A DNA stretch of 17,227 bases from Robiginitomaculum sp. (lineage in GTDB: Bacteria > Pseudomonadota > Alphaproteobacteria > Caulobacterales > Maricaulaceae). This document shows, piece by piece, positions 1-7,413 of this stretch. The stretch is taken from assembly GCA_021647375.1 (NCBI GenBank), contig JAKIUV010000062.1:1-17227 (forward strand), written 5' to 3'. A program made the position numbers and the translations under genes. The notes under the pieces are model-generated. The model saw only the letters and a list, made by a program, of their open reading frames with translations, was not told the DNA's origin and made no database searches. Position 1 is the first letter of the stretch. Each line of letters starts with the position of its first letter.

Positions 1-174
1 CGCTATTTTAGCTTTTTTCTATAAAACCCTGCCCGAAAAATGGCCCATATTTCGCGATACAATCACAGACAATTTTAGGGTCATAACCAGAGAAAAACAT
101 ATGCTTATTCAGTGACTTGGGTATAACTTAATTCGTCTTTCTCTCCATAAGCGGGCGCTAACTTAAACCTGCTT

Positions 175-1116
175 TTACAAGTCCCAATCTTTTTCTCTCA
201 AGTCACCCGTTTGATAAAACTGCCTGACTGCTTTAATATAATCTCTGAAATCTTTGTTCTCTTGCGCTACTCTATTGGCCGTGTCCCAATCTACATTGGT
301 TTTTTCAATCGCAGGGATTAAAATTTGGCTCTCTGTTGGATTTTCCACATCAAGCCTTATAACCCCGATTCCGTGAAGAGAAGACAGCATTCTGAGTTCC
401 TGTGACGTCTTCTCACCTACAAACTCACCAGCAACTAAATATCCAAAATTTGCCCACGAAGAATTGCTCACGGCTTGAAAGAAAACTTCACGAACATTTG
501 ATAGATTCACAAGTTTTTTAACTTCAAATGACCACAATTTTGTTTTGTGGTCGGCATACTGTTTGACAATCCGTTTTATTTCCAAATTCCAATTCTGGCT
601 TAAATCTTCTACACCAACTAAATCAGGGTAAAGCCAACGGTTGCCGCCCCGACCTCTTACGTTGGAAGATTTTCTCTCGTCAATACGTTTGCTAAAAACG
701 TTCAGTTCACTCCTAAGAAAATTGGAAAGTATGGGATAGAGATCGTGTTCAGAATAAGTCTTTTTTATCGATTTCCCAGTTCCATCAGATGATGTGTCAG
801 CTTCGGCGCTAATGATTTCATCTTCATCAGATTGCGTCGACCAATAGAATTTTCGAGGGCGACCTTCTGTCGTTTTAAGTTGCGGGTATTTTTTCTGCAT
901 AGATGGACGATTAGACCCAATCTCTGCCACGAGCTGAGTAATAAAACTATTGCGGTCTTCTAGTGGGAAAACTCGCGCAGTACTTCTTACTCGTTTCGCT
1001 TCACATTCCTTAGGGTAGGTTTCGTATACCCATTCAGCTATTTGACGTGCTGAGAATTTTTTATTCGGTTCTATCTGTAAGAACTCAATTGTCCTGTCTC
1101 GAAGCCTTAAGGTCAT
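175..1116 (-). CDS. HrgA/COG2958-like protein, winged-helix plus PD-(D/E)XK-type region
   Basis: 313 aa. The N-terminal ~90 residues look like a winged-helix domain (FSARQIAEWVYETYP at 21-35, then KTTEGRPRKFYW at 81-92). An acidic, low-complexity linker follows (about 95-120). The C-terminal part begins SEHDLYPIL and carries YPD at 163-165 and FEVK at 197-200. This gives a D165...E198-x-K200 arrangement typical of PD-(D/E)XK nuclease folds. I recognise the whole as the HrgA/COG2958 family, named from a Helicobacter pylori gene found in place of a restriction gene; its biochemical activity is not firmly known to me. The ATG is preceded by GAGAA at a workable distance. The gene is visibly AT-richer than the metabolic genes to its right and has no methyltransferase next to it inside the window. 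A role in defence or restriction is inference. A transcription-related role for the winged helix cannot be excluded. Confidence 0.8.
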   Translation of the reverse strand: MTLRLRDRTIEFLQIEPNKKFSARQIAEWVYETYPKECEAKRVRSTARVFPLEDRNSFITQLVAEIGSNRPSMQKKYPQLKTTEGRPRKFYWSTQSDEDEIISAEADTSSDGTGKSIKKTYSEHDLYPILSNFLRSELNVFSKRIDERKSSNVRGRGGNRWLYPDLVGVEDLSQNWNLEIKRIVKQYADHKTKLWSFEVKKLVNLSNVREVFFQAVSNSSWANFGYLVAGEFVGEKTSQELRMLSSLHGIGVIRLDVENPTESQILIPAIEKTNVDWDTANRVAQENKDFRDYIKAVRQFYQTGDLREKDWDL

Positions 1117-1142
1117 AAATTCTCATTTCAGTAAGCGTTATG

Positions 1143-1164
1143 TCTCGAGAGTGATAACTCGAGA
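1143..1164. promoter_or_regulatory. Perfect 7-bp inverted repeat upstream of the HrgA-like gene
   Basis: TCTCGAG at 1143-1149 and CTCGAGA at 1158-1164 are exact inverted copies separated by 8 bases. The flanking bases pair only as G-T. It lies 27-48 bp upstream of the HrgA-like start codon, where an operator or promoter element would sit. No T-run follows on either side, so it is unlikely to be a terminator. Which protein might bind it is unknown. Confidence 0.4.
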
Positions 1165-1327
1165 TGCTATTCTATACTGATTAGAACACGATTGTACATT
1201 CCGCTAAGGTAATTAATTTTTCCAGTGAACTGCAAGCAGTTTCTATTGTCTGCTGCTCACCCTTACTGCCTTTTGCAGATAGCCCGCCAATGTCCACCTA
1301 TAACCCCAGAGCAAACAATAGCCAACC

Positions 1328-3106
1328 CTACAAATCAGCTAATCTATCCTCTGGGTAAGCGAACACTGGAGAGGCGGCGTATTTTATTTGCTCTAAATAT
1401 CCTGGGGCTTTGGATAGGTATTTTAGGCTATGATGCCAGACTAGTTTTTGCATGGCGCCGGCCCCGGGGTCGTTCGTTTTTAGGCCGGACAGCACACTTT
1501 TGATTAGGAATGCGCCGGATATCACTTCGCCGCAAAGCTCTAAATACGGCACGGCGGCTGCGCCGCTGTCTTCGTCGCTCATGGCTAATATCATATCTGT
1601 GGCAGATTTCATGGCCGCAATACCAGCGGTTAAATGCCGTTGCTTACAGCCTAAATCCAGTCCGTTAACGCCGTGCATGGCGTTGACATTTGCGAGAATA
1701 TCGTCGAGTTCCGCGATTAACAATCCCATCGCTGCGCCGCCGTCGCGGCGCACTTTGCGCCCGACCAAATCCAGCGCCTGAATACCGTTTGTGCCTTCGT
1801 ATATGGGCGCAATGCGGGCATCACGGTAGTGTTGCGCCGCGCCCGTTTCTTCGATAAAGCCCATACCGCCGTGGATTTGTATGCCCGTGCTGGCTACCGC
1901 CACACCCATGTCGGAACCATAGGCTTTGGCAATTGGGGTGAGCAATGCTTGGCGAATATGTGCAGTTTTGCGCATATCGGCGTCGTCCGATGCTTCGGCC
2001 ATATCGCTGGCGAACGCAGTTGCCAGGTTAATTGCCCGTGCGCCCATCACGCCGGCCTTCATATCCAGCAACATGCGGCGCACATCAGCGTGACCTATAA
2101 TTGCAGTGCCATCTGGCTTCCCAGCAACACTGCCTTGCACCCGCTCACCTGCATAATCCAGTGCTGCCTGATATGCCCGCTCGCCAATACCAACGCCTTG
2201 GACACCCACAAACAAGCGGGCTTCGTTCATCATGGTGAACATACAAGCCAAACCTCTGTTCTCCGGGCCGACCAGCCAACCCGTAGCCTTATCAAATTCC
2301 ATCACACATGTGGGGCTGCCGTGTATGCCCAATTTATGTTCTAGCCCAATAGCCGTGATCCCGTTGCGCGCCCCCGGATTGCCATCTTCGTCCACCAGAA
2401 ATTTGGGCGCAATAAATAGAGAGATTCCGCGCGAACCCGCAGGGGCATCTGGTAAGCGGGCAAGCACTAAATGTATGATGTTTTCTGTGCAATCATGGTC
2501 GCCCCATGTGATGAATATTTTCTGGCCTGAAAGCGCATAACTACCGTCGCCGTTGGGCACGGCTTTGGTGCGCAGTGCGCCTAGATCAGACCCGGCTTGC
2601 GGTTCGGTCAAATTCATACCGCCCGTCCATTCGCCCGTAACCATCTTCGGCAAATATGTTGCTTTTATCTCGTCGGACGCATGAGCAATAATGGCATTCA
2701 TGGAGCTGGCCGTCAGCATGGGGCACAAGCCGAAAGCCATATTGGCCGCATACAGCATTTCGTTCACACAAACACTAATGGTTTGCGGCAAACCCATACC
2801 GCCCAATTCAAGGTCGCCGATAGCTTCGGGTGCAGATAAACCCTGCCAACCAGCCTCGGTGTAAGCTTTATAAGCTTCTTTAAAACCAGGTGCCGTTGTC
2901 ACTTCTCCGTCTTTCAGCACGGCCCCATTTTCGTCGCCAGCCCGATTTATGGGTGCCAAAACATCGGCGGCAAAGGTGCTGGCGCCGCCCAGAATATCTA
3001 ATGTGAGTTCTTCGCTTAAATCCGTGTGGCTTGCACACAGAGCGTCAAAGTCTACTGAATGTCGTAGTAAATAACTGATAGCATTAATCGGCGGGGTAAA
3101 ACTCAT
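1328..3106 (-). CDS. Acyl-CoA dehydrogenase, long DmdC-like type
   Basis: 592 aa flavoprotein that should oxidise an acyl-CoA thioester to the 2,3-enoyl-CoA, passing electrons to electron-transfer flavoprotein. At about 590 aa it belongs to the long group with an extra N-terminal segment (1-~60) and an extra C-terminal region (~460-592), the group that includes 3-methylmercaptopropionyl-CoA dehydrogenase DmdC. Visible signatures are MNLTEPQAGSDL at 164-175 (FAD/substrate loop), GIQIHGGMGFIEE at 408-420 and RDARIAPIYEGTNGIQ at 428-443. E437 is the likely catalytic base. The start is supported by AGGAAA four bases before the ATG. It is preceded by its own candidate promoter. The substrate cannot be fixed from sequence: it may be DMSP-derived, medium- or long-chain, and no other dmd or beta-oxidation gene is in the window. 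Confidence 0.93.
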   Translation of the reverse strand: MSFTPPINAISYLLRHSVDFDALCASHTDLSEELTLDILGGASTFAADVLAPINRAGDENGAVLKDGEVTTAPGFKEAYKAYTEAGWQGLSAPEAIGDLELGGMGLPQTISVCVNEMLYAANMAFGLCPMLTASSMNAIIAHASDEIKATYLPKMVTGEWTGGMNLTEPQAGSDLGALRTKAVPNGDGSYALSGQKIFITWGDHDCTENIIHLVLARLPDAPAGSRGISLFIAPKFLVDEDGNPGARNGITAIGLEHKLGIHGSPTCVMEFDKATGWLVGPENRGLACMFTMMNEARLFVGVQGVGIGERAYQAALDYAGERVQGSVAGKPDGTAIIGHADVRRMLLDMKAGVMGARAINLATAFASDMAEASDDADMRKTAHIRQALLTPIAKAYGSDMGVAVASTGIQIHGGMGFIEETGAAQHYRDARIAPIYEGTNGIQALDLVGRKVRRDGGAAMGLLIAELDDILANVNAMHGVNGLDLGCKQRHLTAGIAAMKSATDMILAMSDEDSGAAAVPYLELCGEVISGAFLIKSVLSGLKTNDPGAGAMQKLVWHHSLKYLSKAPGYLEQIKYAASPVFAYPEDRLADL

Positions 3107-3127
3107 GGGATTTCCTTTATTTATTGC

Positions 3128-3156
3128 CTTATAGGCATAAAAAAACGGCGCTCCAA
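3128..3156 (-). promoter_or_regulatory. Candidate promoter for the acyl-CoA dehydrogenase gene
   Basis: On the minus strand TTGGAG (3151-3156) and TATAAG (3128-3133) are separated by exactly 17 bases. A transcript would start near 3121 and have a leader of about 15 bases containing the AGGAAA ribosome site. The -35 lies inside the loop of the terminator of the upstream gene, so terminator and promoter share DNA. The call rests on sequence matching only. Confidence 0.4.
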
Positions 3157-3169
3157 GGTGAAACGCCGT
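3145..3169 (-). terminator. Rho-independent terminator of the small membrane protein gene
   Basis: On the minus strand a 6-bp stem ACGGCG/CGCCGT with a 13-base loop is followed at once by a run of seven T residues. It lies 24 bases beyond the stop codon of the gene ending at 3193, which is the expected place. The T-run is on the minus strand only. Confidence 0.7.
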
Positions 3170-3192
3170 CTTTATTGAAAAAATATATTTGG

Positions 3193-3486
3193 CTATTTGC
3201 CGCCCATAACCTTACCGAGAATAGCGGTGAGAATACCACCGCCGACACCGCCGGAGACAATATTCATAACAATGCTCATAATGTTAAACGATGCACCGTC
3301 AGCTGGTGCAGGAAATAAGCCGCCCAATCCCGGTATCATCGGTGCGAGCATGGCAAGCCCCGTTCCGCCAACAATACCCGTAATGCTACGGCCCAATGTT
3401 CCCATACCGGAATTCATAGCTTTACCAGCCACATTACCCCCCGCAGCGCCGCTTAATAGTCCAATAGCTAATCCAACAATATCCAT
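3193..3486 (-). CDS. Small glycine-rich hydrophobic protein, function unknown
   Basis: 97 aa from the ATG at 3486, chosen because AGGGGAA lies six bases upstream. An upstream in-frame start at 3516 has no such signal. The protein is almost entirely hydrophobic and small-residue rich. It starts MDIVGLAIGLLSGAAGG, with further GlyxxxGly-type stretches (GIVGGTGLAMLAPMIPGLGG and VSGGVGGGILTAILG) and a short basic tail (KVMGGK). This suggests two or three membrane-inserted, tightly packed helices. There is no cleavable signal peptide with a clear cleavage site. I do not recognise a function. It resembles a widespread type of bacterial hypothetical protein with glycine-zipper-like helices. It has its own terminator and reads in the same direction as the acyl-CoA dehydrogenase, but a functional link is not shown. 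Confidence 0.7.
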   Translation of the reverse strand: MDIVGLAIGLLSGAAGGNVAGKAMNSGMGTLGRSITGIVGGTGLAMLAPMIPGLGGLFPAPADGASFNIMSIVMNIVSGGVGGGILTAILGKVMGGK

Positions 3487-3648
3487 AATATATTCCCCTA
3501 TAAAATGTCGCGCCAAAAAAGCTTGGCGTGGACAGGTTTACAGTGCATAAAGCCCCCAAATTATTTGAAAACACTCACACTTGGCTACCTAATTACCCAA
3601 AAAACATAGACTAATCAAGGGTTAACGCCAGAAAACACGGAGAACGAC

Positions 3649-4101
3649 ATGACCACATTTGCTAAAGTTTTACTGATGACCAGCTTTTTACTGGGTGCTA
3701 CCGCACTTTCTGCTTGCTCAAAAGAAGCGCCAACACCAGAAAAAAAAGCGGAAATTAAGGTGGAACCGAAGCCTGTCGCCACAGAAACGACCCCAGAAAT
3801 GGCTGGCAGGAAAGTATATACCCGCTGCAAAGCATGTCACACAATCAATGCGGGCGGTAAGCACCGGGTCGGGCCAAATCTTTACGGCGTATTTGGCCGC
3901 AAAGCTGGCACGATGGAAGGGTACACTTATTCCAAAGCCATGATGGCTTCAGACATCACATGGACGGAAGAAACCATTTCAGCGTATTTGGCCAAACCCA
4001 AAACGTATATCCCGAAAAACAAAATGTCCTTTATTGGCCTGAAAAAGCAAGCAGACCGCGATAATGTGATCGCTTATATGAAAGCAAATACGGGTGGTTA
4101 A
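3649..4101 (+). CDS. Lipid-anchored class I cytochrome c
   Basis: 150 aa electron carrier. Residues 1-22 form a short hydrophobic signal peptide ending LSAC (20-23), a lipobox, so Cys23 should be lipidated and hold the protein on the periplasmic face of a membrane. A Lys/Glu/Pro-rich tether follows (24-~48). The haem domain has CKACH at 60-64, with His64 as the axial ligand. GPNLYGVFGRKAGT at 75-88 is typical of cytochrome c2/c550-type proteins, and Met126 in NKMSF is the probable sixth ligand. GGAGAA six bases before the ATG supports the start. Membrane-tethered c-type cytochromes usually link a bc1 complex to a terminal oxidase, and that role here is by family analogy. No oxidase or bc1 gene is in the window. 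Confidence 0.92.
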   Translation: MTTFAKVLLMTSFLLGATALSACSKEAPTPEKKAEIKVEPKPVATETTPEMAGRKVYTRCKACHTINAGGKHRVGPNLYGVFGRKAGTMEGYTYSKAMMASDITWTEETISAYLAKPKTYIPKNKMSFIGLKKQADRDNVIAYMKANTGG

Positions 4102-4161
4102 CAAACAAAATTGACGGTTAATGTCCTTGCTACAAATTTTACGAATTGTCACTCTCGGTTA

Positions 4162-4191
4162 ATATTCCCCTAGTAGAAACACGGGGAATAT
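4162..4191 (+). promoter_or_regulatory. 9-bp hairpin in the leader of the phosphohexomutase gene
   Basis: ATATTCCCC (4162-4170) and GGGGAATAT (4183-4191) are exact inverted copies with a 12-base loop, ending 23 bases before the mutase ATG. No T-run follows, so it is a poor terminator for the cytochrome gene. The right arm contains GGGGAA directly before an ATG at 4190, which opens a 12-codon reading frame ending at 4228 across the mutase start. The hairpin could hide that ribosome site, or the repeat could be a protein operator. Neither is demonstrated. Confidence 0.35.
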
Positions 4192-4214
4192 GACCTTAAT
4201 GAGAAAGCTGTGTG

Positions 4215-5732
4215 ATGAGAAAACCTAAAAGCGATATTAAATCCAACACCGCCCTATACGAAACCCGCGCTTTGATCAAACCCACCGGATTTCGTGAATA
4301 TGATGCAAGATGGTGGTTTGGCCATCCAGAGAGCGATAAACCGTCCGAGATCAATCTTTACGGCATACAGACATTGGGCGCGTCGCTCGGTACTTTGATC
4401 CATGAACTTGGTATTGAACCCAAAATCGTGGTCGGGCATGATTACCGCTCTTATTCTTTGTCTATCAAACAGGCGTTAATCGTCGGCCTGATGAGTGCCG
4501 GCATTGAGGTTTTGGATATTGGCCTGGCGCTATCCCCGACCGCCTATTTCGCCCAATTCGCCCTTGATGTACCGTGTGTGGCTATGGTCACGGCGAGCCA
4601 TAATACCAATGGCTGGACTGGCGTAAAAATGGGGGTCGAGCGTCCGCTGACATTTGGCCCGGACGAGATGAGCCGCCTCAAGGAAATCGCGCTTTCAGGC
4701 AAAGCCGTGAGCCGCGCGGGCGGCGGCTATCAATATATTGACGATGTGGCAGAGCTTTATATGCGCGACCTAGCCCAAGGCATTAAAATCAAGCGCAAGC
4801 TGCGCGTAGTTGCAGCCTGTGGCAATGGTACGGCAGGGTATTTTGCCCCCCATGTTCTGGATAAAATCGGTGTCGAAGTTATTCCGGTGCAATGTAATCT
4901 CGATCACAGCTTCCCGGCCTATAACCCGAACCCGGAAGACATGAAAATGCTGCACGCCATGCGTGATGCGGTCAAAGAGCATAAGGCAGATTTGGCCGTA
5001 GGCTTTGACGGTGACGGCGACCGCTGCGGTGTGGTTGATAATGAGGGCGAAGAAATATTCGCCGATAAAGTCGGGGTGATGTTGGCGCGGGATTTATCGG
5101 CTAAATTTGAGAACGCACAATTTGTCGCCGACGTGAAATCCACCGGGCTATACGCCACCGACCCGGTTCTTTTGGCCAATGGCGCCAAGACCGATTATTG
5201 GAAGACCGGGCACAGCTATATTAAACGCCGCTCCAAAGAAATCGGCGCTTTGGTCGGCTTTGAAAAATCCGGTCATTATTTCTTTAACGCCCCCATCGGA
5301 CGCGGCTATGATGACGGTATTCTGTCGGCCATAGCCATTTTGCAAATGCTCGACAACAACCCCGATAAATCCATGGCCGACCTGCGCCGCGCCCTACCCA
5401 AAACCTGGGGCAGCCCCACCATGTCCCCCTATTGCGACGACGAGAAGAAATATGCCGTGGTCGACAAAGTCATCGCAGAATATCAGCTAGCCTTCAAAAA
5501 CGCAGACAAACTCCTTGGGCAAAATATCCGCGACATCAATACGGTAAACGGTGTGCGCATCACCCTAGAAGACGGCACATGGGGGCTTGTGCGCGCCAGC
5601 TCCAACACCCCAAACCTGGTCGTCGTAGTTGAAAGCCCCACCAGCGAAGAGAATAAAACAAATATGTTCAGAGAGATCGAAGCAAGACTTGCGAAATACG
5701 ACGAGATTGGGGAGTATGACCAGAAGATTTAG
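4215..5732 (+). CDS. Phosphomannomutase/phosphoglucomutase
   Basis: 505 aa cytoplasmic alpha-D-phosphohexomutase, interconverting hexose 6- and 1-phosphates. All four family loops are present: TASHNTNGWTG with phosphoserine S128, the metal loop DGDGDR (265-270), the sugar-specificity loop GFEKSGH (348-354) and the phosphate-binding RASSNTPN (460-467). The GFEKSGH loop and the length fit the bifunctional PMM/PGM (AlgC/ManB-like) group rather than GlmM, which carries GGEQSGH. I chose ATG 4215 because GAGAAAG lies seven bases upstream; the adjacent GTG at 4212 would add one residue. As phosphoglucomutase it would feed glucose-1-P to GalU at 16181; as phosphomannomutase it would start GDP-mannose synthesis. 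It is convergent with the ACT gene, with only three bases between stops and no terminator visible there. Confidence 0.92.
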   Translation: MRKPKSDIKSNTALYETRALIKPTGFREYDARWWFGHPESDKPSEINLYGIQTLGASLGTLIHELGIEPKIVVGHDYRSYSLSIKQALIVGLMSAGIEVLDIGLALSPTAYFAQFALDVPCVAMVTASHNTNGWTGVKMGVERPLTFGPDEMSRLKEIALSGKAVSRAGGGYQYIDDVAELYMRDLAQGIKIKRKLRVVAACGNGTAGYFAPHVLDKIGVEVIPVQCNLDHSFPAYNPNPEDMKMLHAMRDAVKEHKADLAVGFDGDGDRCGVVDNEGEEIFADKVGVMLARDLSAKFENAQFVADVKSTGLYATDPVLLANGAKTDYWKTGHSYIKRRSKEIGALVGFEKSGHYFFNAPIGRGYDDGILSAIAILQMLDNNPDKSMADLRRALPKTWGSPTMSPYCDDEKKYAVVDKVIAEYQLAFKNADKLLGQNIRDINTVNGVRITLEDGTWGLVRASSNTPNLVVVVESPTSEENKTNMFREIEARLAKYDEIGEYDQKI

Positions 5733-5735
5733 AGG

Positions 5736-6122
5736 TTATCTGGAACGCCATGCATCAGAAACGGCTTTACCAGCTTCATAGTTATCCACAACCAAGATTA
5801 GCTGATGGTCGTGGTCACTATAAAGCACCTCTATATTTACGCCTGCCTGTGCCATGAGTTTGGTTAGCAGGCCTAACTGCCCTGGCACATCCTGTTTCAG
5901 ACGTTGGACAAGGACTTGCCGACATACAATTACATTTATACCACCAGACTTTAAAATTTCCTGTGCGGCTTTACCGTCTTTCACTAGAAAATGTGCGATA
6001 CCTTTATTATCAACCACCCAAGCGCCTCCGCCCTCAACACTAATGCCTGCAGCACCAAGAACATTACCCATATCTGCAAGAGCGCCGGGACGATTATCCA
6101 AATGAATTTCTAAATCGAACAT
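5736..6122 (-). CDS. Tandem ACT-domain protein
   Basis: 128 aa from the ATG at 6122. This start is chosen because it begins directly with the ACT fold (MFDLEIHLDNRPGALADMGNVL, shown here as two pieces: MFDLEIHLDN and RPGALADMGNVL). Two ACT-like units follow one another. Residues 1-~65 have the NRPGAL turn, and ~70-128 have the equivalent DVPGQLGLLTKL turn and a VNIEVLY strand. Stand-alone ACT pairs usually bind amino acids or other small ligands and act as sensors or regulators of enzyme partners. No catalytic domain is attached. The ATG follows the upstream ABM-fold stop codon by one base, so the two are almost certainly co-transcribed and translationally coupled. The ligand is unknown. Confidence 0.8.
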   Translation of the reverse strand: MFDLEIHLDNRPGALADMGNVLGAAGISVEGGGAWVVDNKGIAHFLVKDGKAAQEILKSGGINVIVCRQVLVQRLKQDVPGQLGLLTKLMAQAGVNIEVLYSDHDHQLILVVDNYEAGKAVSDAWRSR

Positions 6123-6123
6123 T

Positions 6124-6480
6124 TTAAATTCCAATCTTATCGTGATGTTGCGAGCTATCTTTTGGCGCTTGCTCACGATTTTTCTCGCTGTAATCGCGGA
6201 TAATTTTTGCCATGCGCAGCCTGTATTTTGTGAACAGGCGTTTGCGTCCCATTGCTTGTACACGTCGGTGTGCAGGCGCATTCCGCCACGCTATAACCGC
6301 CTCTTCATGGGCAAAAAAACCTACCGATAGCATTTTACCAGGCTCGGACGTGCTTTCAAACCGTTCAATAGAAATGAACCCGTCAATATCTTGCAAATAA
6401 GGCCGTAAATCTGCCGCTTCGCGAATATATTCTTCCATATGGTCTCTGGCAATGTTGTATTCAAATAACATGGCGATCAT
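6124..6480 (-). CDS. Antibiotic biosynthesis monooxygenase (ABM) fold protein
   Basis: 118 aa. It starts MIAMLFEYNIARDHMEEYIREA and runs through DIDGFISIERFES, GKMLSVGFFAHEEAVIAWRNAP and AHRRVQAMGRKRLF. This is the ferredoxin-like dimeric alpha/beta barrel pattern of the ABM/NIPSNAP superfamily, which includes small cofactor-free monooxygenases and quinol-oxidising or haem-degrading enzymes. The C-terminal ~25 residues are charged and probably disordered. GAGGAG lies eight bases before the ATG. It is the first gene of a two-gene unit with the ACT protein and diverges from the ArsR-type regulator across a 77-bp gap, so regulation by that protein is likely. Substrate is unknown. The residue set does not let me separate a true oxygenase from a non-enzymatic relative. 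Confidence 0.75.
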   Translation of the reverse strand: MIAMLFEYNIARDHMEEYIREAADLRPYLQDIDGFISIERFESTSEPGKMLSVGFFAHEEAVIAWRNAPAHRRVQAMGRKRLFTKYRLRMAKIIRDYSEKNREQAPKDSSQHHDKIGI

Positions 6481-6522
6481 GTGTTTCTCCTCTTCCTTTT
6501 ATACGCAGCCGTCATTAGCATA

Positions 6523-6557
6523 TTGATTTAGAAAAATGGTTCGGCTAACATCGAACT
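6523..6557 (+). promoter_or_regulatory. Candidate leaderless promoter and palindromic operator of the ArsR-type gene
   Basis: TTGATT (6523-6528), 17 bases, TAACAT (6546-6551), then six bases to the ATG at 6558, so transcription would begin at or next to the start codon. No Shine-Dalgarno sequence is visible before this ATG, which agrees with a leaderless message. The repeat GTTCG (6539-6543), 8 bases, CGAAC (6552-6556) brackets the -10 and extends with weaker symmetry to 6536-6559. A protein bound there would block the promoter, so self-repression is the simple reading. The same site lies upstream of the divergent ABM gene. Confidence 0.5.
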
Positions 6558-7268
6558 ATGAAATACGGCCCTGACATCTCACGCATAGCGGCACTGGTAG
6601 GCGATCCATCTCGCGCCAATATTCTGACGGCACTCATGGATGGCCGCGCCCTTACAGCTACGGAATTAAGTTTAAGTGCAAACATCACGAAGCAGACGAC
6701 GAGCATGCATTTAAGCAAGCTCATGGACGGGCAACTTTTGGAACAAGACAAACAGGGGCGGCATAAATATTTTCGCCTAAAAAATCCGGATGTTGCAAAT
6801 ATGCTAGAAGCGATCATGGGCGTTGCACAAACATTGCCAAATGTACGTGTTCGGACAGGTCCCAAAGACCCCGCATTACGCAAAGCGCGCATCTGCTATG
6901 ATCATTTAGCGGGCGAATTAGGTGTTAGTCTTTATGAACGGTTTGTGGACGCACACTGGATTAATCTTTCAAACGACGGCATTTACCTTACTTCTAAAGG
7001 ATATGAGGGATTAAAGGCTCTAGGCGTAGATATTAATATTCTGAACGCCAAGCGCGAAACATGTCGTCAATGTTTGGACTGGAGTGTACGAAAATACCAC
7101 CTAGCCGGCTCACTCGGCGCGGCTCTATTAATGCATTTTATAAATAGCAGATGGGCAAAAAGAGTGGAAGATACACGTATCATACAATTTTCTGCACAAG
7201 GCGAAAAGGCTTTAGAGAATATAACTCTTGCAGGCACTGTTCTTAACAATAAACAAGGTGAGGGGTAA
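6558..7268 (+). CDS. ArsR-family winged-helix transcriptional regulator with Cys-containing C-terminal domain
   Basis: 236 aa. Residues 1-~80 are an ArsR-type winged helix: MKYGPDISRIAALVGDPSRA, the recognition helix region TKQTTSMHLSKLMDGQLLEQ (44-63) and the wing QGRHKYFRL (66-74). This is longer than the usual ~100 aa ArsR protein. The extra C-terminal domain (~105-230) contains C113, the pair C169-x-x-C172 and the DWSVRKYHLAGSLGAALL block (174-191), seen in a subgroup of long ArsR-like regulators. The classic metal-binding ELCVCDL motif is absent, so metal sensing by the known ArsR site is unlikely. The cysteines could sense redox or electrophiles (inference). It diverges from the ABM-ACT unit and is probably its regulator and its own repressor. 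Confidence 0.85.
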   Translation: MKYGPDISRIAALVGDPSRANILTALMDGRALTATELSLSANITKQTTSMHLSKLMDGQLLEQDKQGRHKYFRLKNPDVANMLEAIMGVAQTLPNVRVRTGPKDPALRKARICYDHLAGELGVSLYERFVDAHWINLSNDGIYLTSKGYEGLKALGVDINILNAKRETCRQCLDWSVRKYHLAGSLGAALLMHFINSRWAKRVEDTRIIQFSAQGEKALENITLAGTVLNNKQGEG

Positions 7269-7413
7269 TATTCTGGCGGAGACGCTCGCAACCCCGTATC
7301 TTGAGTAATGCACTCTACTAGCTATGCATCTTGTTAAAGCTAAATCAGGGACAGACCCTAGTGTATGGAACTACGGACAATCAGAATCGGCACCTAGATG
7401 CAGACACATTTGA

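Noticed and set aside
1225..2839. Several open reading frames on the plus strand across and before the acyl-CoA dehydrogenase
   Set aside because: They are antisense shadows of a complete, well-conserved enzyme; their translations have no recognisable protein character and no ribosome sites.
7349..7360. GGGACAGACCCT near the end of the uxs gene, reminiscent of short motifs at some transposon ends
   Set aside because: A single short motif without a transposase, terminal repeats or target duplication.
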